From Chelydra serpentina (Eukaryota; Chordata; Testudines; Chelydridae): DNA of 64,000 nt. The notes under the pieces were generated by a model that did not search any database, was not told the origin of the DNA, and was given only the letters and a program-made list of their open reading frames with translations. The DNA lies in NCBI GenBank assembly GCA_037349315.1, contig JBAIAC010000008.1, positions 125,672,001 to 125,736,000 on the forward strand, written 5' to 3'. Position 1 is the first letter of the stretch, and each line of letters opens with the position of its first letter. This document shows, piece after piece, positions 55,182-64,000 of this stretch. The position numbers were made by a program, and so were the translations under genes.

Positions 55182-58100
55182 ACACTTGTTCTCAAGGCAG
55201 CAGGAATCCACGGAGGCACAAGGGGATGATCGAGCAGATACCTTTGCAGGAATGGGGCGTCAAGCTTTTGAACTAGAATAATTATGTTAATTTGAGCCCT
55301 ATTCCACAGTGTTAGGAAAAAATTCATTCGCCAGAGGGAAAAGGGACAAAATCTGGTAGGCAGGAAAAAAAATTGAGGTTTCTAAAAAGGGTACTGCAGA
55401 GCTTCACACACAACACGAGATAGCTAGGGAAAAAGTTATTTCACAGTGTTATTTTGAGTGTGTCTAGTCTAATGCAAAGGGCTCAAATGGAAAACATGTC
55501 ATAAGGAAAAATCTTGTCTGTGCTGTCTTTATCCCATGTATTAAACTGATGGTAAAATGCTGAAGCCTCACTAACTGGCAGAATCTGTAGTAGGGTTGTG
55601 GCTTCACATTGAGGGGGCCCAGGCACAGTAGCGGGTCAGAAGGCAGCACAGTAGGCAGTGATGTGACCGGGGCCAGCAGCTAGCTGCCAGCTGAAATAAA
55701 CTAGCCTGCTCATTTGACAAGAAGACCAAAGACTCAGCAATAGGAGGAAGACAGCAGTCCACCCAGGGGAGGCTGGGAGTAAGCGTCTGAGGAGAGGAAG
55801 AAGTAGGCTGGAAAAAAAAGTCTTCCCCAGCATGGGGGGCAGGAGGAAGGATCATACAATTTGCTTTATTCGGGCCCCCAATTGGCCTTTACTCACTCAT
55901 GCTAACTGGACCAAGGCCAATCTGTCCTTCTCATATGTTGTGGACTTTATGGAGATCTGTCTTAAGGAAAAGACTAATAGAATGTGCCTTCGGGGTGAAG
56001 CTTTTTCTGGTTATGTGAAGTCCATGCATCTTATTTATTTCATTTTAATAAGAACAGCTACATTCACCCACTTCTACCCTGAACACGGAGCTTTGGTAGT
56101 TATTTTTGAGTCTCTTTCAAAGGGCTATTTCTGTAAATCAAAGATGTTCTTTGTTGCTTTCTGACATACCAGAGTAAGAGGCTTCAATTATTTCCTCTTC
56201 AACAGATGCGGGGTTGAGCATACAAAGGCTACACTTCTGGCCACCAGTATGGTCACTCACTGCTTTAGAGAGGAGAAAAAAATTAAAAAAAACACGTTTC
56301 ATATAAAATAAACTTTCAGTACATTGTGAGCTGATACCACGAAGATGAATCAGAGCATTTTCATTTTGTTTCACACAATTTGTGTGCCTCTGCTCATCTT
56401 CAAAATAGTTTTTTTTCTCTTAAACCTACTTTAATAAACCTATACATATTCCTCAGAATCCCTAAACCTAAGACTAAGTGGTCTCAGAAAGTGCATCCTG
56501 GAGCCTCCCATCATCGCCTTACACTTTTGTAAGGAGCCCGTTTTGAGAGTTAAGCCTCCAAACAAAAGAATTTAATATATCTCCACATGGCAGGCTGTCA
56601 TCTTACCTCAATATTTTTCCTACAGGAAGAGCTCAAGGTTTTCAATACTGGCTCTTAGCTAGCCCTTGAGATACACAACCATCACTACCACCAAAAGGGT
56701 GCAATTCGAGCACCCGCTACCAGCGAAGCCTCTTTGCTCCCAAACTAGCAAAGGAGATAGCTGATCACCTGACACGTGGGCAGCTTCCTCAACACCGCAG
56801 GAGGTTTATAGTTTTAAAAATCAAAGGAGTGACTCAATTTATGGATAAATAGGGCACATTTCATAAAAGAGCAAGTAAAGATGCAATTTTTTTAATGATT
56901 GAAATAACTATCCCCCTATTTTCTGCTGTGTTTCACATCATGCAAACAGAGAGGCAAGATAAAAACGTATGATATTCTTTCTGGAAGGCTGAAACGTAAT
57001 GCTGTTCTGTGTCTTAGAAATCACAATGATAACCCACAAAAATCCAAAACAGAGAGAGACAAAGCAGGCTGCTTCCTAAAACAGAGGGACACAAATCACC
57101 CCACTTGCTTTAGGACATATGCAGAATTGACTTTGCCCTACAAATCCCTCTTGCAACAATCAGGACTCAGAAAACCCCAGAGAATTTAAAAGGACAGATC
57201 ACAATTTTAACACCATTTTCAATACACCACATTTTCAAGATTGCCATTTCCTCGGAAGTCACAACGCAGAGTAATTAATTGATTTTAATTTTTTTAATAT
57301 ATGTAATAAGGAGGCAAGTTGAAGGTCCAGCACTGTGCTGTGCCCCTGGTTTCCACCAAGAACAGGGAATTCTGGGAGATGCAGCAAGACCTGCTGTGTC
57401 CAATGGCAAAGAGACCAGGAAAAGGGGCAGTCCCATCAGTCAGAGGGCCTAGAAAAGAACTTGGGGGGAAGCTTTTTAAGATGCTAGTGAAAGATCCTGG
57501 GAAAATAACTGGAAGGCTATCCAGGGCTAATGTACCCTGAGGAGACAATGCTTATGGAAGGGTAGTGGCCTTGGGGAGGGAGAAAGATGGTGGTTAGACC
57601 CGACACCTGCTTCATTGTTGAGGGCCCCCAAAGGTGACTCTTATGGAAGAAAGGAGGGTGTGAATTCACTTTGATTGTGAGGGACCAGCAGAGGGTGTTG
57701 CTGTTCTTTCCAGAACAAAGGAGAAGATGGACAAACCCTCAAGCAATGGTTGTAAGCCAGGAAGACTGGGTGAAGATTGGAACTTGTATTTGCACTTCTG
57801 GTACTTTGGAAAGGGTGGAGTTTTGGGCTTCAGCTGGAGGGCTAAAATTACTCCTCAGTGATGGAAAAGGGAACAAATGCATCTGCATGGTGCAGGGTAA
57901 ACAAACACAAAATGCCATCAAAAGGGAACAGTAGCCAAATCTCAGTTATATGATTTATCTGGGCTTATTATTAAATATTACAGTGCCAGGCCCTCTATAA
58001 ATGTTAGAAAGGTTATACATTAATCAGCAAGATTCTACAATTCTCTCTCTCTCTCTCAATAGCTAGTTGGATGAGTTTTAGAACTGCTGTTTGCAATTTA

Positions 58101-60899
58101 AGGAGATTTGCAGACAAAATATAGAAGCAAATCTCCACAGAAGAAAATTACTTCTTAGAGTGAACGGTTAGAGTTCACTAAAGAATTTCAGATTCGGTGC
58201 ATCTCAGTTTTTAAAAAATGGTAAAGTAAGGCTGCCATAAAATTTGTGGGGAAATGATCCATCATTTTTGACCTAACACAGAGAAAGATACAATGCACAG
58301 TTCTCCTAATGTATCCCTATTAGTTTAGTAGGCAGAGACAGTAATACAACAAACATGACTATACAATATGCAGAAATCTGAATTGATGTGCAAGACTTCA
58401 AATCTGGTGTCCTTTCCAGCCCTTAACCCATTAATCAGGGAGAAAACAGGGAACTAACTCAAACCAATGCATCTTAACATGTCTGCAATTCTACTTCACC
58501 TTGCCAAACTGAGGGTTTTATGCTATGACCCCTCATTTCTTTTGCAGACTGTGGAGACAGGACTAGCTACTGGACAAAGGAAAAGCTAAAAATGGCACGG
58601 GAATTACAATCCAAGGAGTGAGGATCTGAAAGACTGATTTAGGAGTGTGTGTTGGCAGCAGTTTAACTGTTTTGTACCAGACTGTGGAGCACAGACTGAT
58701 TCAATTTCTTCTTTGTACCTGTCGTAAGCTCTCCTTCAAAGGCATTTTTGGGAGTATGTTATCTGGAAGACTGGAATGCAGTGGTCTGTTTTAGATCTGT
58801 TTATTACCAAGTAATCAGGCTAGGCTGATCTATTTACTTTTATTCCTGATGCAAGGTATTTTTTTTAAAGAAAGGTAAATTCTTTAAATTATAAAAAGTT
58901 GTTTGACTTCCTTCCACTACAGAATAGAGGGATGAAATTAAGTCTTTCAAATGGCTCATAAAACAGTTCCGGTTCCTCCCAAGAACCTGCCTGTACTCAC
59001 AGCAACTGGGTTCCACAAAAAGTCAGACTTCACTCAGTGATGAGGATGATGTAGTTAAGGGGGTGTTCCACAGGAGATGTTCTATCAGGATCCCAGGTGG
59101 GTTACACAGTTTCTGTGAGTTTCACATCATAGAGGACCTTTTTGCCAGGATTTGGCCCTCAGTTTTTAACCTCCTCAACAACCACCACATGTCCTAAGTA
59201 CATACTGTATTTTATACATAAAGGATATAAAGCAGCCACAGAACTGAAAAGCTCTGATTAACAGATGCTTCCCGAGCAGCCCTGCTACCACTGCCACTTG
59301 TTTATCTTGATCTATATTGAAAGCCGTGGAGAAGAGTTTTGGAACCTTTTTTCCCCTTCTCTCGGTTTTTATTCTTCATATTTAGTTTATTTTGTGATTT
59401 ACTCTTGCATTAAATCAGGGGTTTTTAAAAGGGGGCTTTTTTTTAATCAAGGAAAAGTAATACTTGTATATATATTTCTAAAACAATTACCACAGTAATA
59501 ATACATAATTATTAATTATTATTTATGCCACCCGGCTGTCATACAGTGGTTTTCATCAGTGAGGACTATGCACCAAGGTTGAGGCAGCGCGCATGGATTT
59601 ATACTACGGCCCTAAATAGTCAAAGAGCAAAACATTGAAGAAATGTTCACTTTCCTGTTTCAGGGAAGCCCAGTGATTTCTTAGCAAAACATAAGTCAAC
59701 TCCATGCTCATGGATAATAAATATTTATTACTTCAGTATAATTTTTGGTAAAATCATCATACAACGGGGCATTAAGCCAAACACGGTTTTGAAGTGAAGT
59801 TTATAGGACTATTCTTTGAACAAAACTAACGTGCTCACCATATTACTACACAGCACCTAATCATACCAAATATCAAAAACGCAATGAGGTCAGCATACTT
59901 CCAGAAATAATGTTTTCAAACTCCTGCTGCCGAGCCAGCAGAGGGACCATATAATGAATCTCTTCATAATGCTGTGACAGAAGTTGAATTTTTTTTTTAG
60001 TTCATGTGATTGTAATGATATGTAAAACATTGACTCGCTAGTCTTGGAGAATCGTTTTTGTCTTCAGTACGGGTATGCACAACAAAAAGACAAATGCCCA
60101 TAAAGCCTGCCTGCCAGTGGGTTTCACTATAAGACCAAGCTCAGCATAAGGATTGTTTGTCTTTTAGCTGAATCTGGGCTGACGGAAATGCTGGAGTTTG
60201 AACTGAATTTCACTTTGGGTTTTCTGCATTCCTTCAAACCCGAAGCTCAGAGTGAAACTAATGCTCAAAGAGCATTCCTCATGACTGAAACTTAATGTAC
60301 GCATGAAGCCCTGTGACCAAAACCACTGGTATTTTGTATACTGCTACTTACCACTACAAAATTTTAAAGTTGGGTGGGTGGGAGAGAGGAGAAGCAGGTC
60401 ACAACTCACATTCCAGCATTGTAGGATGCAGGCAACACATCCGATTGCTACTGCAAACAATATCTAATGAATATGGTTTGTGTGTTCAAAATTCAATTAC
60501 ACATTCTGTGATTTGGCTTCTCTTTGATGTTCGGGAAGCCAATTCGTTCAGCAAGTTTCCAACTTCAAAATGCATAATTTACTCCAATAAGTGATGTGAA
60601 AGTTACAGTAATTAAGCATTTAAATTACAAAACACACACAAACAGGTAACATTAAATTGTTAGTTTAATTCAGAGTAAGAAGTTGTAACTCCATCCTTAG
60701 TGCCCTGTTTTTCAACATGGAAAAAGCCCAAGATACCCCTTCACACACTATGTAGAGATCTTGATAAAAATGCCTACCTCACAGCCTGGGGTATCAAGAA
60801 ATGAGTTTAGTAATACTCAGCATTCATTTAATACTTTCCATCTAAAGGATCTCCAACCACTTCACTAACATTAATCAGGCCTCGCGTATACTCTTGTGA

Positions 60900-60985
60900 T
60901 ACAAGTATTGTTATCCCCATTTTTCAGATGAGGAAGCTGAGGCAGAGTGACAAAGCCATTTGAACAAGAAGACACAACATGGAAT
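60900..60985 (-). repeat. MIR-like SINE fragment
   Basis: ATCCCCATTTTTCAGATGAG, GAAGCTGAGGCAGAGTGAC in reverse-complement MIR order. Confidence 0.65.
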
Positions 60986-63149
60986 TTTTCAACCTTTACT
61001 CTAAAGACCCTTGATTATTTTTTGTCTATATGAAAAGGAAATGGTCCTCAATTCATAATATGAGTTATGGACATTAACGTCAGAAAACTGCATCAAAGAC
61101 ATACTAACCTATAGACTAACCTATTATATATTGCCAAAAGAGAACACTGATAAGTACTACATTAACTGATCTGTCTGGTATAAACATGTGTAATAGGGAT
61201 GAAAATAAAATTGTAAATCATTTAAATGAAGGTCTTTAGGTAACTGACTGATCAGATTTTAAAAGTGAAACTAGACATGACCTATGCTAGGAAAAAATGT
61301 AAGTCTATGACTAATTTCTATATTAATCACTGACTGAGTCAACCCTAAAATTAAAATGCTCTTCTGCACTAATTGTGTTATTTAGGTTATGCTGTAATAC
61401 AGAATCACATAACTTGTTGTTTTAACTTGACTTTACAAAATACCAAAATTATGCAGGTTATTTTTTCTAAATAATTCTCCAATGAACAATGAAAAACGCA
61501 GAAATTAAAAAATTAATCTTCCAGATATTCCTCTTTAACTCAAAAGTCCAGTGTACAGTTGCCTGCAAAATCTCATGCCCCAACTCTCTCTTGTAGAAAT
61601 AAGGTGGTAATTAGTCATGTCAAATGAGATATCCAAGAGATCTCCCATCTCTCTGTTATGCAAAAAAGACTTACTCTCTAGTATAAATTAAAATGATGAA
61701 AACTATTTATCATGTTTTTACTTCAATCAAGTTTGCTGGTACCACTTTGACTAAATTCATTGATCTTGCTAATCGTATGACAAGCAGGGTGCAGGTTACA
61801 ACCTGCAGAGTTAATAGTGAACCTAACAGCAAGTCACCCTCGTGGAAATTCCAGGAGTCTCTCAGAATCTTTTAGCTGATGCCTGATCTATTGGGGGTAC
61901 AAAAGTCAGAATTAACAAGAGTTTTCTTTGAAAAAGGACTATGGGGGTAAGCCCATTATGATCATTTTACAAAAGGAAAATCATTTAATTAATATGAGGA
62001 TGTGGCCACCGTGTTTTATCTCGCTGACTCCAATTTTACTCCATTCCTTCCACAACTGCTGAAGAGTATCTTTATTTTCCCTTGTGTCTTATTTGGAGAC
62101 ATGAAGAGATACATTTATCTCTGGTATAGTTCTGTGGACTTGATGAGGGCCTTCAGTCGTTTTAATGGCATTATAATAGAGATGTATTCTTGCCAAATAA
62201 AACTGCAGCTCCAGGTTTGATTGATGGTTTTATTTTTTAACTTTAAATGTACTGATAAGCACATAAGCTTCTGATATACAAATGGACAATAGTGAATTTT
62301 AAATAATCCCGAACACACCATTTCCACTCACCAAGTTACTTTCCAGACAATTTAAACAGACGCAATTAGATTACAAAATAAACCCCACCACCACCACCTG
62401 ACCTATTCTGTTTTATCTCCTTAGTCCCTGAAACTGAGAGAGTTCTCTTTTTCCTCCACCAGAGAAAACTTGAGTATTGTGGGTATTCCCTCCCCTCCAC
62501 CCCCATTCCCCGCACACAATCAGCATTATTCTCCCAACATATTCCACCATATATAATGGAATAGGTAGTTAGAACTTAGTTTCACCCTTCTTGTAGCTAC
62601 CAATAGCTATGGAGGTAATTTAGGTCAGTGGGATGCTTAGCTACTTGATTTGCGAGTTTGGTCAGGAACAGCAGCAGGAGAACAGGATGCAACAACGGAT
62701 GTGGTCTGGAGAGGGCCCCTCATGAAGACTGACTATGGGAACACCAGAATCTAGAGTCCCACCCCTTAACCAACTGGAGCAGGATTCTTTCCCCAGACTC
62801 CTGTCCTGGGCAGTGGATTATGCAAGGCCTCCTTTTGTTCCTAAGCGGAGAAAGCACTAGTTGGGCAAGGGGGGGTTAGTTTTATCCAAGTCCCCGTCAT
62901 GCAAGGAGAAGGATTTGACAGCTTGTGGGAGGAGGTGCCCCGGAAATGGAGCTTGGTTGGGAACATATGAGGATAGGGAAAAATAGGCTCCTGAGAAATA
63001 CTGATTGGAGCAAGACAAGGTGAAGCTGTCAGTACGAAGGTCGAAGGCCAGCAAGAGCATGGCATAAATTGAATTGGGGATATTTGCATGTCTAGGCACC
63101 TTTCACCCATGCAGCTCAAAGCGTTTCACAGACATTAGAAATTAAGCCC

Positions 63150-63390
63150 CAGACACCCCCTGTGAGGCAGGAAAGTATTATCCCTATTTTACTGGTGGGG
63201 GAAACTGAGGCACAGAACATGTCAAATAACTTCTCCGTGACCCTGTAGGGCCTGATCATGTGAGGTACTGAGCATCTTCTGCAAGCATTCAGTACCCTGA
63301 AGAAACAGGCCCATGGCCAATCACTACAAGTGACAACGGTAGAACCCGAAGTGCCTACCCCACTTTCTTATTCCAATCACTAGACCATGC
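63150..63390 (-). repeat. MIR-like SINE copy, interrupted
   Basis: CCCTGTGAGGCAGGAAAGTA, TTATCCCTATTTTACTGG, GGGGAAACTGAGGCACAG, and further right CACTAGACCATGCTACC. The middle (about 63250-63320) contains GCCTGATCATGTGAGGTACT, then GAGCATCTTCTGC, another interspersed-repeat type. Confidence 0.65.
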
Positions 63391-64000
63391 TACCTATACA
63401 CACAGCTGCCAAGGTGGGGAAATGTCTTTGGAGAGGTGCTGACAGGCCACTTCACCTTGAGGGTCCCTTGAAATGTGTGTCAGCCACTTATGCTAAACAA
63501 TCTTTTCCATCTTGTGGCACTGAGTACATTTCCTAGACCTCAAGAAGAGCTCAGTGTAAGCTTGTCCCTCTCATCAACCAAGAGAAGTTGGTTCAATAAA
63601 AAAATATTACCTCACCCACCTTGTCTCACTAACATCCTGGGACCAATACAGCTACACCACCACTGCATACATATATTTAAAGCTGGCAGATAAACAGTGC
63701 TAAGTTTTATTTATGTTGATAGTTTATAAACTATGATGTCCTCATTGTGATGCCAGAATGCAAAATCTTCCCTGCATAGCTGCCAGAAATGTTTTGATCT
63801 GTTTTACTCAAGAGCTTCCCTTATACCCATTGCAATATTTTATTTCAGCAATAAGTAAAGATGCAGCCACTAGTATTAAATACCCCCAATTTAACTAACT
63901 ATAATAGAAAATTATCCTCAGAGAAAAATCGTCATTAGAGAAGTAGGTAGACTGAAAGCTAAAGAGGTCAGTGTCTTGCAACAGATTTGTTTTTCCTCTC

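Larger units (their letters stand above)
54586..64000. other. Intronic or upstream stretch, no gene seen
   Basis: Contains the (CA)n microsatellite at 55135-55177 and MIR-like fragments near 60900-60985 and 63150-63390. Positions 57310-57930 are richer in GC and open frames (plus 57319-57540, 57671-57934), but I recognise no domain; possibly an old retroelement. No CpG-island-like promoter or PPFIBP1 5' exon could be identified. Confidence 0.5.

Noticed and set aside
1..64000. CRISPR arrays, bacterial operons, rRNA or functional tRNA genes
   Set aside because: None seen. The only tRNA-like sequence is the SINE head at 38203, and the short tandem repeats are simple microsatellites.

Overview
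This is nuclear DNA of an amniote, most likely a turtle: AT-rich intronic sequence crowded with DNA transposons (hAT, PIF/Harbinger, TA-target mariner-like), old CR1/L3-type LINE pieces, MIR-like SINEs, one tRNA-derived SINE with a CR1-like tail, and solo LTRs. The turtle assignment rests on the repeat mix as I know it, not on a search.

Host gene. Two coding exons of PPFIBP1 (liprin-beta-1) lie on the minus strand: the start-codon exon (8730-8823, beginning Met-Met) and the next exon (5523-5728). They join in frame, with canonical splice sites at each end. The gene reads right to left. Positions 1-5522 are the start of the following intron, 5729-8729 is a complete intron, and everything right of 8823 is best read as the long 5' intron or upstream region of the gene. 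I found no other convincing host exon.

Centrepiece, 25703-29793. A complete 4.1-kb PIF/Harbinger transposon flanked by TCA/TCA. It has an intact 415-aa DDE transposase on the minus strand (29411-28164) and a two-exon Myb/SANT-like gene on the plus strand (26106-26649 joined to 27321-27891, with one apparent frameshift near 27666). The two genes are convergent, with poly(A) signals about 30 bp apart. Inside the Myb-gene intron, on the opposite strand, is what looks like a third complete gene. A 5' exon ends exactly at an ATG (27165-27163), then comes a 131-nt GT-AG intron, then a 303-nt terminal exon (27031-26729), and AATAAA 64 nt past the stop. It would encode a 101-aa protein I do not recognise. 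This is my main candidate for something undescribed.

Other layout. 3477-4533: a hairpin repeat, an L3-like LINE fragment and two adjacent Harbinger-like MITEs sharing one TTA. 6898-7685: a TA-flanked element with near-perfect TIRs. 11527-12379: an 853-bp fold-back element. hAT-like elements with 8-bp target duplications: 13161-13572, 19100-19526, 23876-24208 (inside a LINE), 34919-35317, 39307-39807, 43559-44012, 52045-52380 and 54000-54311. Four copies of a short TA-flanked MITE: 33157, 36166, 45752, 54462. 46077-46905: the 3' end of a hAT transposon, including transposase C-terminal coding sequence. 48963-50135 and 52568-54326: two LTRs of similar architecture in opposite orientations. The second LTR contains an inverted copy (52876-53200) of a LINE-hAT junction at 51810-52135, which looks like a template-switch insertion. 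From about 55 kb to the end there is little but unique-looking intronic sequence, simple repeats and MIR-like fragments.
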